DNA from: Demequina sp. NBRC 110052
GTDB lineage: Bacteria > Actinomycetota > Actinomycetes > Actinomycetales > Demequinaceae
Length of the DNA stretch: 64,000 nucleotides
Reading direction: 5' to 3'
NCBI RefSeq assembly: GCF_002090075.1
Contig: NZ_BBRI01000002.1
Coordinates: 248,001-312,000 of the forward strand
Positions 1 to 9,050 of the stretch are shown piece by piece; position 1 is the stretch's first letter, and each line of letters begins with the position of its first letter. The notes below the pieces were generated by a model. That model saw only the letters and a program-made list of their open reading frames with translations, had not been told where the DNA came from and did not search any database. The translations under genes were made by a program, and so were the position numbers.

Positions 1-359
1 GAGATCACCGACGTGTGCCGGAACTCCTCGCGCGCATGGGGGTTCGTGAGATGCACCTCGACCAGCGTCAGCCCCGCACCGCCAAGCATCGCGCACGCGT
101 CCCTCAACGCATACGAGTAGTGCGTGAACGCTGCCGGATTCAGGATCACGTGGGCGCCCCAGTCGACGGCCTCATGAATCCACGCGACGAGCTCGCTCTC
201 CGAGTCCGTCTGCCGCACGTCCGCGTCAAGGTGGCGTTCGTCCGCCCAGGCCGCGACCTTCTCCGTCAGCTCGCCCCACGAGGTCGACCCGTACTTCTCG
301 GGCTCACGCGAACCGAGCCTTCCCAGATTGGGGCCGTTGAGGACGAGCACGCGGTTCAT
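1..359 (-). CDS. aroQ: 3-dehydroquinate dehydratase, type II (partial, C-terminus beyond window edge)
   Basis: Cytosolic enzyme of the shikimate pathway that dehydrates 3-dehydroquinate to 3-dehydroshikimate. Reading the minus strand from the ATG at 359 gives MNRVLVLNGPNLGRLGSREP, the type II signature whose family carries a catalytic Tyr shortly after (KYGST here), then DSESELVAWIHEA, ILNPAAFTHYSYALRDA and EVHLTNPHAREEFRHTSVI. About 119 codons are visible of a family length near 145, so only the C-terminal tail is missing. It lies 44 bases downstream of aroB in the same direction, but a TAGGCT box 6 bases before the ATG suggests it also has its own leaderless promoter. Identification is secure from the motifs. 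Confidence 0.95.
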   Translation of the reverse strand, partial: MNRVLVLNGPNLGRLGSREPEKYGSTSWGELTEKVAAWADERHLDADVRQTDSESELVAWIHEAVDWGAHVILNPAAFTHYSYALRDACAMLGGAGLTLVEVHLTNPHAREEFRHTSVI

Positions 360-365
360 GCGGCC

Positions 366-371
366 AGCCTA
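366..371 (-). promoter_or_regulatory. -10 box (TAGGCT) of a likely leaderless aroQ promoter
   Basis: TAGGCT followed by exactly 6 bases and the aroQ ATG. No Shine-Dalgarno sequence is seen before this start. The same box and spacing precede rarA and the DUF3000 gene. No convincing -35 box. Confidence 0.45.
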
Positions 372-403
372 GCGGCGCACGGTACGCGTGCCACTCGCCG
401 CGC

Positions 404-1537
404 TCAGCGGCTGACGGCGCCGTACGCACCCAGCAGCAGCGCGGGGTCGGGGCCCTCCAGACGAACGGGGTTGCCGATGCCCTGCAGGACCACGAAACGC
501 AGCATGTCCCCGCGCGACTTCTTGTCGAGCCGCATCGCCGCGAGCAGCGCGTCCCACTTGTCACTCGCGTAGGTCGTCGGAAGACCCAGCCCGGTGAGGA
601 TCGCCCGGTGCCGCTCCACGTCGGCCTCGCTGAGGCGCCCCGCGAGGTGGGCGAGTTCAGCCGCGAACATCATGCCGACCGCGACGGCGGAGCCGTGACG
701 CCACTGGTAGCGCTCGACGTGCTCGATCGCGTGTCCGAACGTGTGGCCGTAGTTGAGGATCTCGCGCAGGTGCGACTCCTTCAGGTCTGCGGCGACGACT
801 TCTGCCTTGACCGCGACCTTGCGAGCGATCAGCTCCTCGAGTATCGGCAGTGCGGCATCGTCGAGCGTGCGCTCGTCGGCCATGGAGGCGCGCGCGCCGT
901 CCTGCGGCCCCGCCGCGGAGAGGAGGTCGAGGTTGTCCTCGACGATCTCGAGGATCCGCCCGTCGCGGATGAAGCCGCCCTTGACGACCTCCGCGAGGCC
1001 CGCGACCAGATCGTGTCTCGGCAGTGTCGTGAGGAACTGGACGTCGTTGAACACCGCGAGGGGCTCGTGGAACGCGCCGACGAGGTTCTTCCCCTCGGCA
1101 GTGTTGATCCCCGTCTTGCCGCCCACTGCGGCGTCGACCATCCCCAGCAGCGTCGTCGGGAGGTGGATCACGCCGATGCCGCGCATCCAGGTCGCGGCGA
1201 CGAACCCGGCCAGGTCGGTCACGGCTCCCCCGCCGAGGCCGACCACCACGTCCGACCGCGTGAACCCCGACTTGCCGAGGACCTGCCAGCAGAACGCCAG
1301 CACCTCGGCGGTCTTGCCCTGCTCCGCATCCGGAACCTCGGCGAGCACGGGCTCGCGCCCCGAGGCCTCGATCAGCGCCCGGAGTCGATCTGCCACCGGC
1401 GCCAGCGGTGCCGAGTGCACAACGAGAACCTTGGCCGATGCCCCGGGCAGCGCGTCGATCGCTCGCTCGAGAAGCCCGCGCCCCACGGTCACGTCATACG
1501 GCGCGGCCGAGGCGACATGGACGATCCGATCAGTCAT
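404..1537 (-). CDS. aroB: 3-dehydroquinate synthase
   Basis: Converts 3-deoxy-arabino-heptulosonate 7-phosphate to 3-dehydroquinate, an NAD- and metal-dependent step of the shikimate pathway. The 377-residue protein has the NAD-binding stretch GGGAVTDLAGFVAATWMRG at about 102-120, the Glu of GLAEVVKGGFI and the two His of NYGHTFGHAIEH, which correspond to the family's metal ligands. Length is typical. The ATG at 1537 overlaps the end of aroK by 4 bases (ATGA), so the two are translationally coupled in an aroC-aroK-aroB run with aroQ next. Confidence 0.98.
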   Translation of the reverse strand: MTDRIVHVASAAPYDVTVGRGLLERAIDALPGASAKVLVVHSAPLAPVADRLRALIEASGREPVLAEVPDAEQGKTAEVLAFCWQVLGKSGFTRSDVVVGLGGGAVTDLAGFVAATWMRGIGVIHLPTTLLGMVDAAVGGKTGINTAEGKNLVGAFHEPLAVFNDVQFLTTLPRHDLVAGLAEVVKGGFIRDGRILEIVEDNLDLLSAAGPQDGARASMADERTLDDAALPILEELIARKVAVKAEVVAADLKESHLREILNYGHTFGHAIEHVERYQWRHGSAVAVGMMFAAELAHLAGRLSEADVERHRAILTGLGLPTTYASDKWDALLAAMRLDKKSRGDMLRFVVLQGIGNPVRLEGPDPALLLGAYGAVSR

Positions 1538-2052
1538 GAGGCGCCTCCCGCGATCTCGCCAGCCACCGCGTCGGGTGTGATGCCATCAGTGAGCACCGTG
1601 CGCGTCGCTACGGCCTCGTACACCGGACGGCGCTCGTCCATCAGCTGCTTCCATCGCAGGCGCGGATTGCCTGCCAGGAGCGGACGCGCGGCGTTCAGAC
1701 CCACACGCGGCGCAGCCTGCGCGAGCGACACATCGAGGAACACGACCTCGCCCCCGTCACGCGCGTAGGTCGCGAGCCGTGCCTGTGTATCTGCGTCGAG
1801 GACCGCGCCCCCGCCGAGTGACAGCACACCCTCGTGCTCTGTCAGCGCACTCGCAACAGCCTCACGCTCGAGCTCCCTGAAGCGCTCCTCGCCGTCGTCG
1901 AGGAAGATCTCTGCGACGGACTTGCCCGCTGCCTGCTCCACGTCATGGTCGGTATCGCGGAACGGCTCGCCCCACACTCGCGCCAGGGCATGCCCGACGC
2001 TTGTCTTGCCAGAGCCGGGAGGGCCGACGAGGACGACGCGGGGGCCGGGCAT
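1534..2052 (-). CDS. aroK: shikimate kinase
   Basis: Phosphorylates shikimate to shikimate 3-phosphate with ATP. The 172-residue protein has a Walker A loop GPPGSGKTSVG at 10-20, the shikimate-binding Asp region FRDTDHDVE at about 31-39 and the substrate-contacting LGGGAVL loop near the middle, followed by the Arg-containing lid region. Length is that of a stand-alone kinase. Its ATG shares one base with the aroC stop codon and its end overlaps aroB by 4 bases, so it is the middle cistron of a coupled operon. Confidence 0.97.
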   Translation of the reverse strand: MPGPRVVLVGPPGSGKTSVGHALARVWGEPFRDTDHDVEQAAGKSVAEIFLDDGEERFRELEREAVASALTEHEGVLSLGGGAVLDADTQARLATYARDGGEVVFLDVSLAQAAPRVGLNAARPLLAGNPRLRWKQLMDERRPVYEAVATRTVLTDGITPDAVAGEIAGGAS

Positions 2053-3236
2053 CAGCGGAGGTTGTCCGGGATCGCCGCGGCGAACGCTTCCACATTGCGC
2101 CGCACCTCGTCCACCGAGTCGCCGCCGAACTTCTCCAGCACCGCGTCAGCGAGCGTCAGCGCGACCATCGCCTGCGCCACCACAGCCGCCGGCGCCACCG
2201 CGCACACGTCGGAGCGCTGATGGATCGCCTTGGCGGGTTCCCCCGACGCCGTATCGATGGTGTCGAGCGCGCGCGGGACGGTGCTGATCGGCTTCATCGC
2301 AGCGCGCACGCGCAGCGGCTCGCCGTTCGTCATGCCGCCCTCGACGCCGCCCGCGCGATTGGTGCGGCGCCGCACGCCACCCTCCGTGTACTCGATCTCG
2401 TCATGGGCGACAGAGCCGCGTCGCGCCGCCGTACGGAAGCCGTCGCCGACCTCGACGCCCTTAATCGCCTGCACGCCCATCAGCGCGGCCGCCAGCCGTG
2501 AGTCAAGGCGTCGATCCCAGTGCACGTGAGAGCCCAGGCCCACCGGCACGCCGTACGCCACGACCTCCACGACGCCGCCGAGCGTGTCGCCGTCCTTCTG
2601 ACACGCGTCGATCTCCGCGACCATGGCCGCGGAGGTCTCCGCGTGGAAGCAGCGGATCGGATCGGCGTCCAGATCGGGAGTCGAGCCGCGAGGCGGCAAC
2701 GGCGCGTCCTCGGGCACCGTCACCGACCCCACCTGCACGGTATGAGAGACGAGCTCGATCCCCGCGGCCTGCGTGAGAAAGGCCTCGGCCACGGTCCCCA
2801 GCGCCACGCGCGCGGCGGTCTCCCGCGCGGACGCCCGCTCGAGCACGGGGCGAGCGTCGTCGAAGCCGTACTTCGCCATCCCCACGAGATCCGCATGACC
2901 GGGACGGGGGCGCGTCAGCGCCGCCGCGCGCGCACCCGTGAGCTCCTCGGGATCCACCGGATCCGCGCTCATCACGGTCTCCCACTTGGGCCACTCAGTG
3001 TTCCCGACCATGACGGCCACCGGACCACCTTGGCTGAGCCCGTGGCGCACGCCGCCGAGGATCGTCACCGCATCCTGCTCGAAGCTCATGCGCGCGCCGC
3101 GACCGTAGCCCAGGCGCCTGCGCGCCAACGCGTCCTGGATCTCTCCCGTGGTGATCCCGACGCCAGCCGGAAGCCCCTCAAGAGTGCCGACCAGCGCCGG
3201 GCCGTGCGATTCGCCTGCCGTGAGCCATCTGAGCAT
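2052..3236 (-). CDS. aroC: chorismate synthase
   Basis: Makes chorismate from EPSP with reduced FMN as cofactor; the branch point to aromatic amino acids and folate. The protein begins [17 protein letters not shown], with the FMN-site signature GESHG, and carries the later signature [16 protein letters not shown]; about 394 residues, a normal length. I chose the ATG at 3236: a GGAAG sequence lies 10 bases upstream of it but only 1 base from the ATG at 3245, and family members usually start MLRW. It is the first gene of aroC-aroK-aroB and lies just past the end of the pilus cluster. The usual neighbour aroE is 13 kb away, beyond the pilus genes. Confidence 0.97.
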   Translation of the reverse strand: MLRWLTAGESHGPALVGTLEGLPAGVGITTGEIQDALARRRLGYGRGARMSFEQDAVTILGGVRHGLSQGGPVAVMVGNTEWPKWETVMSADPVDPEELTGARAAALTRPRPGHADLVGMAKYGFDDARPVLERASARETAARVALGTVAEAFLTQAAGIELVSHTVQVGSVTVPEDAPLPPRGSTPDLDADPIRCFHAETSAAMVAEIDACQKDGDTLGGVVEVVAYGVPVGLGSHVHWDRRLDSRLAAALMGVQAIKGVEVGDGFRTAARRGSVAHDEIEYTEGGVRRRTNRAGGVEGGMTNGEPLRVRAAMKPISTVPRALDTIDTASGEPAKAIHQRSDVCAVAPAAVVAQAMVALTLADAVLEKFGGDSVDEVRRNVEAFAAAIPDNLR

Positions 3237-3268
3237 GAGCGTCATTCTTCCATGGTCGGGACGCGCGT

Positions 3269-3299
3269 CGGCCCCCGCAGGACGAGCCTGCGAGGGCCG
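3269..3299 (-). terminator. hairpin at the end of the pilus cluster
   Basis: 13-base arms CGGCCCCCGCAGG / CCTGCGAGGGCCG with one mismatch and a 5-base loop, starting 11 bases after the pilO stop and before aroC. No T-run follows on the minus strand, so its strength as a terminator is uncertain. Confidence 0.5.
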
Positions 3300-3310
3300 T
3301 GCGCGACGGG

Positions 3311-4024
3311 CTAGTTGGAACCGGTGAAATTGCCGTACGGGTCGCCCGCTCCCGGAGCGGTCGGCTCCGCATCGACGAGCTGTTCCGGCACGGTCGGGTC
3401 CACGTTCTCGTTGACGTACGTGAAGACGTGGAAGCTGAACTCGCCCGTGTAGAGGTTCTCGTCCTCATCACCGGACTCCACGATCGAAGAGCTCTCGACG
3501 TAGAGGAAGCGGTGCTCGCCGAGCTGGAGCTCGGTCAGTACGCCTGCGACACGGCGGTACTCGCCCTGCACCGTCACCGTGATCGGCGTCGCCACGAGAT
3601 TCCCGAAGGACGCCCCGTCGCTCGGCGCTGTCTTGCCAACCGCGGCAGCGGCTTCGGCCAAGGACTGCGACGCCGGGTCGACGACGGTCGCATCGCCCAC
3701 CGACGAGTTGACGAGCGTCACGCCGTAGGCATCGAAGGCGGACTGAAGAACGGTACGAACCGCCGCAAGATCCTCTCGGAGCGGCAGGTCGACACGCACC
3801 GCCTCGAGCTCCGCGGCGAGCGCTGGCAACTGCGCGTAGTCGAGCTTGAGCACCTCGAGCTGCGTCTCGAGGATGTCGTTCTGGTCCTGCGCCGCGACTG
3901 TCTGCTCCTGCGCGTCGGACCGTGCGGTCAGAGCCGGCGAGTACAGCCCGAACCACGCGAGCACGGTCGCCAGGAGCACCAACAAGACGAGTCCGAGGAT
4001 GATTCCAGCGTTGGAGGTCTTCAT
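3311..4024 (-). CDS. pilO: type IV pilus assembly protein PilO-like
   Basis: Inner-membrane alignment protein of the type IV pilus. The 237-residue product has one membrane segment at about 8-28 ([20 protein letters not shown]), then a coiled-coil-like stretch (about 35-80) and a small alpha/beta domain, the layout of PilO. The C-terminus is an acidic and Gly/Pro-rich tail. Position supports the call: it is the last gene after pilM and pilN, with 1 base between it and pilN. The sequence family is divergent, so the identity rests on topology and context. No pilP or pilQ follows, as expected for a cell without an outer membrane. Confidence 0.8.
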   Translation of the reverse strand: MKTSNAGIILGLVLLVLLATVLAWFGLYSPALTARSDAQEQTVAAQDQNDILETQLEVLKLDYAQLPALAAELEAVRVDLPLREDLAAVRTVLQSAFDAYGVTLVNSSVGDATVVDPASQSLAEAAAAVGKTAPSDGASFGNLVATPITVTVQGEYRRVAGVLTELQLGEHRFLYVESSSIVESGDEDENLYTGEFSFHVFTYVNENVDPTVPEQLVDAEPTAPGAGDPYGNFTGSN

Positions 4025-4025
4025 G

Positions 4026-4781
4026 TCAGCGTCCCGCCCCTCGTGCGTTCGCCAGCAGCCCCGCGTAGTACTCCTGGGTGCCGGGCTCGTCCTCGGTGCC
4101 GTACCACGACCGCGAGAACCTCTCGGTGAACACGTCGTAGGTCACTTGGATCGTGCCAGTCAACTCGAAACCAGTCGCGCCCTCACCCTCTTCGGCACCT
4201 TCGAGGCCCAGATTGCTCACATCCACGACCCGAACCTGGGAGAACGCATCGTAGGACTCGAGACGAAGTTCAACATCGTTGGCTGCAACGAAGGTAGGCG
4301 AAGATGCGGTGAAATTGATCGTGCCGACGCTCGGCTTGGCAAAGGCCCCGCTGCCACCGCCAGCTGCGTTCGCGAAGGTCGTAATTCCCAAGGTGTACTG
4401 CGTGAGAACCGTGCCTTCGGGCATCGCGCCGAGCAGGTACGAACTGACCTCCGCGCGCACTACGTCCGTGTTGCCCACGAACACGCGCGCCTGCTCCGCG
4501 GACGTGAGCTCGGACTTGATGTTCTGCACCACCTGGTATTGCGCGATCTCCGTGTTGAGCGCCGTCATCTTCTGCTGCTCGAAGGCGAGCTCGTCCTCAG
4601 CGGAACGGCGCAGGTTGTCCACCAGGAGGAAGCCAGCCGCGAGGAAGATGACGAACACCACTGCGAAGACACCCGCAATCCGCACGAGCCTGGACCGCGT
4701 GCGCCGTTCGCCGACCTCGGGAGGCAGGAGGTTGACCTGCGGGAGCGCGGGCGCCTTCACCGACGCGGGAACCGGGTTCAC
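4026..4781 (-). CDS. pilN: type IV pilus assembly protein PilN-like
   Basis: Single-pass membrane protein that, by family knowledge, binds cytoplasmic PilM through its N-terminal tail and pairs with PilO. The 251-residue sequence begins MNPVPASVKAPALPQVNLLP; the VNLLP motif is the conserved PilM-binding peptide of PilN proteins. A membrane segment follows at about 33-53 (IAGVFAVVFVIFLAAGFLL), then a coiled-coil-like region and a soluble domain. GTG start; its first 4 bases overlap the end of pilM. The VNLLP motif makes this call firmer than that of pilO. Confidence 0.88.
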   Translation of the reverse strand: MNPVPASVKAPALPQVNLLPPEVGERRTRSRLVRIAGVFAVVFVIFLAAGFLLVDNLRRSAEDELAFEQQKMTALNTEIAQYQVVQNIKSELTSAEQARVFVGNTDVVRAEVSSYLLGAMPEGTVLTQYTLGITTFANAAGGGSGAFAKPSVGTINFTASSPTFVAANDVELRLESYDAFSQVRVVDVSNLGLEGAEEGEGATGFELTGTIQVTYDVFTERFSRSWYGTEDEPGTQEYYAGLLANARGAGR

Positions 4782-5839
4782 GACGACACCTCCATCATTC
4801 CCAGGCCCACCGCGATGGCCCCGAGCGTCTCGTAGCCAGCCACCGACGTCGTCGCCTTCTTCGCGACCTTCACGCGAGAGAACCCGTCACCGAAGCTGAC
4901 GGGAAGCCTGCTCGCGCTCGCCAGGTACTGGCCGAGCCCGGGGAGGTGCGACCCTCCACCGGTGATCACCACGTGCTGGATCCCGGCGCCCGGGTTGTTG
5001 CCCGCGTAATACACGAATGTGTTGCGCACCGCATCGACGAGCGTCTTCGTCGTGGTGGCGATCGCGTCCTTGGCCAGCTGGTACTCCGGGCCCACCTCGG
5101 TGCCGATGCCGATGCGACGCTTGTACTCCTCCGCCTCCGGGAGCGACACCTTCATCGCGCTCGCCACGGCGTCGGTCGCCTCTGCTCCGCCTGACGGCAG
5201 GACGCGGATGAACCGCGGCATGCCGTTCTGCGCCACGACCACGTTCGTGGTTCGGGCGCCGATGTCCACGAGCGCGACGACCTGCTGGGCCCAGTCGCCG
5301 AACACCTGAGCGCGCAACAGTGCGAAGGCGCTGAGGTCGACCCCGATGGGCCGCAGACCCGCAGCCTCGACCGCCACGATGGCGTTGGCAACCGCATGCT
5401 TGCTCGCGGCCACGAGGATGCCGCGCAACTGCTTCGCGCCGTCCACCTCGACCTCTGCGGTCGGATAGAAGTCGAGCAGGGCCTCATCGGCCGACATCGG
5501 CAGCATCTCCGCGACCTGGAACGGCAGGGACGAGCGCAGCTCCGCGAGCGGCATGGACGAGAGCTCGAGCTCACGCAGCACGGTGCGCTGGTTCCCGAAG
5601 CCCACCACCACCTGCTTGTCCGAGAACTTCGCCGACGCCCACAACTGCTTGAGCACGGCGGCCAGGCCCGCAGTATCGAGAACCTCGCCGTCGCCCACCA
5701 CTCCCGCGGGAAGCTGAGCGGTCGCGAAGTTGACGAGCGTTGCAGATCCCCCCGCGCCCGGGCCCTTGCCCGAGAGCTCGACCTCTGCGGCCCGCACCTG
5801 CGTCGTTCCGATATCGACGCCGATCACACGTGTCGCCAC
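4778..5839 (-). CDS. pilM: type IV pilus assembly ATPase PilM (actin-like)
   Basis: Cytoplasmic actin-fold protein that links the pilus motor to PilN/PilO. The 353-residue product starts GVDIGTTQVRAAEVE (phosphate-1 loop) and has a second phosphate loop VALVDIGARTTNVVV near the middle and an adenosine-motif-like VVITGGGSHLPGLGQYL near residue 290. GTG start with AAGGAG five bases upstream. It follows the prepilin peptidase gene after 114 bases that hold no gene, and is coupled to pilN. Confidence 0.95.
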   Translation of the reverse strand: MATRVIGVDIGTTQVRAAEVELSGKGPGAGGSATLVNFATAQLPAGVVGDGEVLDTAGLAAVLKQLWASAKFSDKQVVVGFGNQRTVLRELELSSMPLAELRSSLPFQVAEMLPMSADEALLDFYPTAEVEVDGAKQLRGILVAASKHAVANAIVAVEAAGLRPIGVDLSAFALLRAQVFGDWAQQVVALVDIGARTTNVVVAQNGMPRFIRVLPSGGAEATDAVASAMKVSLPEAEEYKRRIGIGTEVGPEYQLAKDAIATTTKTLVDAVRNTFVYYAGNNPGAGIQHVVITGGGSHLPGLGQYLASASRLPVSFGDGFSRVKVAKKATTSVAGYETLGAIAVGLGMMEVSS

Positions 5840-5953
5840 GGCACTCCTTCCCCAGAAAACCTTGCCCAGACTATCGGCATGCCACGCGTATTCATCAAGG
5901 CATCCGTGAGATTTCTCGCATCCGGTCGTAAACGCACAATCATCGCATTGACC

Positions 5954-6727
5954 TCATACCACGCCCAGCATTCCCAGATATGCATCCGAAATCGCGCCGC
6001 CAGCAAGAAGCCCCAGCCACGCGCCTGCGATCAGCGCCGGTCCGTACGGCACCGCGGATTTGCGGCCGAGCTGGCCCGCGAGGAGGCCTCCGATCACGAA
6101 GACGCCTCCGATCAGGGGCCCCGCAATGGCGGCGACCGCGACGGCGCCCCAGCCAAGGTGCCCGGCGACGAGCCCCAGAAGCCCGGCGGTCACGACGTCG
6201 CCGAAGCCCATGCCCGCGGGGTACACGAACCACACCGCGGCGTAGAAGCCTCCGAGCGCGCCCAGGCCCGCGAGAGGCATCCACCAGGTGGCGCCCTCCC
6301 CCATCACGGTCGCGACCAGCAGCAGGACGGCGACCACGCCATAGCTCGGGAGCACGAGCGCAAAGGGCAGTCGGCGCACATCGAGATCGATGGCCACGAG
6401 AGCGACCGAGACGACGGCGAGGTATGCGAGGAGGAGCGCGGTGACGGACCAGCCCCACTGGAGGAACACCAGCACCCAGAGCGATGCGACGGCGACCTCG
6501 ACGATCGGATAGCGCCATGAGATCGGCTCACGGCACGCCCGGCACCTGCCCCTCAGGATCGCGAAGGACAAAACCGGAACGTTGTCATACCAGCGAATCG
6601 GCGCCCCGCACCGAGGGCAGCGGCTGCCGTCGCTGACCCAGTTCTCCCCCGCCGGCACGCGAGCGATGAGCACATTCGTGAAGGATCCCCAGAGCAGACC
6701 GAGGACCGCGACTGCCGCGATCTCCAC
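5954..6727 (-). CDS. pilD: prepilin peptidase / N-methyltransferase (A24 family)
   Basis: Integral membrane aspartyl protease that cleaves the leader peptide of type IV prepilins and methylates the new N-terminus. The 257-residue protein has the N-terminal domain with two CxxC pairs (CPRCGAPIRW and CRACREPISW, about 37-75), which bind zinc, and several membrane segments. The catalytic Asp motifs are seen as AIDLDVRRLPF and GFGDVVTAGLLG. GTG start, 4 bases after the stop of the preceding pilin-like gene. It is the processing enzyme expected for the four pilin-type proteins encoded just upstream. Confidence 0.95.
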   Translation of the reverse strand: MEIAAVAVLGLLWGSFTNVLIARVPAGENWVSDGSRCPRCGAPIRWYDNVPVLSFAILRGRCRACREPISWRYPIVEVAVASLWVLVFLQWGWSVTALLLAYLAVVSVALVAIDLDVRRLPFALVLPSYGVVAVLLLVATVMGEGATWWMPLAGLGALGGFYAAVWFVYPAGMGFGDVVTAGLLGLVAGHLGWGAVAVAAIAGPLIGGVFVIGGLLAGQLGRKSAVPYGPALIAGAWLGLLAGGAISDAYLGMLGVV

Positions 6728-6731
6728 TCGG

Positions 6732-8345
6732 TCAGCGCATCTCGCGCTTGCTGGCGATCTGCACGTAGTAACCGGCCGAAGCGCTCGACTGATCGATGTT
6801 CAGCTCCACACCAGGCACATCCACGGCCTCATAGATGAAGTTCGTGCCGGTCTGACCCACCGTGACGTTCCCGCCGTACACCTGCCCGTACGCCGTGGAG
6901 CGGTTCTGGAACGAGATGGTGCACGGCGAGTACATGAAGATCGAGATGGGCGGCTGCACGTCGATGGCGTTGGCACTCAACGAGATATTGCCGATGCCGC
7001 CCGAGCACTCCGCGACGCCGTTCGGGTTGTTGTCCATCACCATGATCATCACCTGGTGCGGCTGACCATCTCCGGACTTCATGACGATGCCGTTGGACAC
7101 GTCGAACGAGTTCACGATCAGCGCCGCATCGGCGTAGAGGTTCATCGTGAAGTAGGTGTTGCCCGAGTGCGAGTTGATCCTCAGGTCGCAGCCCCGCATG
7201 TCGTAGACCGTGTTCGTGGTGCCCGTCTGCGGGAAGCGCACCGGCCCCTCGTCCCAGTTAGCAGGCACCGTGCACGCGTTCAGGCTGTCCGTCACCTGCG
7301 TGAGCTTCCATGCCTGGTTGAAGTGGGGGGCCCATTGCGCGAGGATCGCGTCGCGGAAGCCGCCGAGGTCGGACATCGCCCAGCCATCTCCGGTCCAGTC
7401 GCTCGGCTCCCACACGATTTCCGGGAGGCCCACGGGGTTGTAGTACTCGAGGCCAGGGCACGGCGTGGTGTTGTCCGAGCACACGGTGCCGGAGATCACC
7501 GAGTTGCTCCAGTGTCCGTTGGTCGGAGTGTTGCCGCCGACCGCGAGGTTGCCGCCGATCGTGATCCTGTTGCTGAGGTTCACGTCGCCGTTGAAGATCG
7601 TCGCGTTGCCGCCAATCGTCGGCGAGCCCGCAGGCGCCGGAGTCGCGTTGTACAGACCGTCGGACGCATAGAGGTTGCCGGTGATGTGGCAGCCGCGGCT
7701 CTGGAAGTTCGCAGTGCCGTCGACCACGTAGACAGAACCCTCGATCGCGGTGTTATTCGGATTGCACAGCCAGTCACCGGAGTCCTGCCACACCGCTGCT
7801 GCCTCCGAGGCGGCTGCCGCGCTCACAAGGTAGCCGCCTCCGGGGTTGATGACGCCACCACTGAACAGTGCTGCGCCAGGAATGGACGTGGAGATCGCCT
7901 GGAGATTGACCGTGGCCTGCACGGTCCGCTCGGGCTCGGCGCCGGGACCGGGATTGACCGGAGTCGCGACGGCAGTGATGATCGCCTTGGTCGCGATCTC
8001 GTTGAGCACGCCGCTCGCGCACGTGAGGTTCGGGGAGGCCGCTGCCGGGTCGTCCGTGAAGTACTCGAGAGAGACATCGACCGTCACTTCGGTGGAGCCC
8101 TCCCCGTAGGTCAGGGTGTCGCTGCACACCGGACCGATCCGAAGTGAGGCGAGAGTCGCGTCAACCGCGGCCTCGGCCGCGTGTACCTCGGTGGTGCGCA
8201 CGCGGTCGCGCTGGGAGTCGTTGGTGACCATGAGGGCCTGCGCCACGACGACCACGCTGAGCATCATCCCGATGATGGACACGCCCACGGCTGCCACGAG
8301 CGCGCTGCCGCGATCGCGCATCCGGTAGGTGTTCGCGCTGCTCAT
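6732..8345 (-). CDS. large PilX-like pilus-associated protein with beta-helix-like repeats
   Basis: A 537-residue surface or pilus-associated protein. Its N-terminus, RMRDRGSALVAAVGVSII at about 8-25, resembles a prepilin or PilX leader followed by one hydrophobic helix, but the Glu normally found at mature position 5 is absent, as in many PilX-type proteins. The body has 10 Cys residues. A stretch at roughly 150-250 has short Gly/Asn/Ile-rich units such as IGGNATIFNGDVNLSNRI and ITIGGNLAVGGN, which look like rungs of a beta-solenoid. It sits between the pilW-like gene and the prepilin peptidase. I infer a minor pilin or pilus tip component; the function of the large domain is unknown to me. 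Confidence 0.7.
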   Translation of the reverse strand: MSSANTYRMRDRGSALVAAVGVSIIGMMLSVVVVAQALMVTNDSQRDRVRTTEVHAAEAAVDATLASLRIGPVCSDTLTYGEGSTEVTVDVSLEYFTDDPAAASPNLTCASGVLNEIATKAIITAVATPVNPGPGAEPERTVQATVNLQAISTSIPGAALFSGGVINPGGGYLVSAAAASEAAAVWQDSGDWLCNPNNTAIEGSVYVVDGTANFQSRGCHITGNLYASDGLYNATPAPAGSPTIGGNATIFNGDVNLSNRITIGGNLAVGGNTPTNGHWSNSVISGTVCSDNTTPCPGLEYYNPVGLPEIVWEPSDWTGDGWAMSDLGGFRDAILAQWAPHFNQAWKLTQVTDSLNACTVPANWDEGPVRFPQTGTTNTVYDMRGCDLRINSHSGNTYFTMNLYADAALIVNSFDVSNGIVMKSGDGQPHQVMIMVMDNNPNGVAECSGGIGNISLSANAIDVQPPISIFMYSPCTISFQNRSTAYGQVYGGNVTVGQTGTNFIYEAVDVPGVELNIDQSSASAGYYVQIASKREMR

Positions 8346-8366
8346 CAGTTCTCCTCCTGGTACATG

Positions 8367-9050
8367 CTACGGCGCGGGGTACGCCTGGCACTTGGTCGCG
8401 GGGTATCCGATGACAGAGTTGCGACCGGTCACGACGGTCGAGACGGCCACCGGCTTCGACTGCTCGCGCGCCTCGGGGTCCTTGAGACGCAGCGTGACAC
8501 GGACGAACTGCGCAGTCGTGGTGCCGGTCGACGTCGTGTCCACCCAGAACGGCGGCCACGTCGTGGGATCGGCGGGATCGATGTCCGACTCGGTCGCTGG
8601 CAACACGTCCATCTGCACGAGGTTGCGGGCGACGACTCCCCAGTCGGTGGCACTCAGCACATTGCCGGGCTCCCACTTACGGAACTGCAGGTCGCCGAAG
8701 CCGTCGCCCTCCTGATCGATCACGCGCCACTGGACGCACATGTCGAGACCGTCCTCCTGCGTGTTGATGCGCATGGAGAAGAACGGACCCACGCCGGCCG
8801 TCGCCATCGACTCCTGCGAGGGGTCAAGGATCACATTGCCCGAGCGCACCTGGCGGTCGATCTGTGACACTCCCAGGCGAGCCTCCTGCACCGCCCGCAC
8901 GGTCGCCACGGTGTCTTTCGACTGGTACGTGATCGCGATCAGCACGGAGAACACGATCGCCATGAGGATGCCGAAGATGACCATGCCGATCAGCAGCTCG
9001 GTGAGAGTCATGCCGGAGTCGTCGGTCCGGCGCCGCAGGCTGCTACGCAT
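8367..9050 (-). CDS. PilW-like minor prepilin
   Basis: A 227-residue protein with a classical type III signal: DDSGMTLTELLIGMVIFGIL, where cleavage is expected after the Gly and Glu is at mature position 5. A 20-residue hydrophobic helix follows, then a soluble domain with two Cys (LDMCVQW and ATKCQAYP). Minor pilins of this type prime pilus assembly in known systems. Its ATG start overlaps the end of the preceding large pilin gene by 8 bases, so the two are probably coupled. The PilW name is by position and length; a PilV or PilJ name would fit about as well. Confidence 0.8.
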   Translation of the reverse strand: MRSSLRRRTDDSGMTLTELLIGMVIFGILMAIVFSVLIAITYQSKDTVATVRAVQEARLGVSQIDRQVRSGNVILDPSQESMATAGVGPFFSMRINTQEDGLDMCVQWRVIDQEGDGFGDLQFRKWEPGNVLSATDWGVVARNLVQMDVLPATESDIDPADPTTWPPFWVDTTSTGTTTAQFVRVTLRLKDPEAREQSKPVAVSTVVTGRNSVIGYPATKCQAYPAP

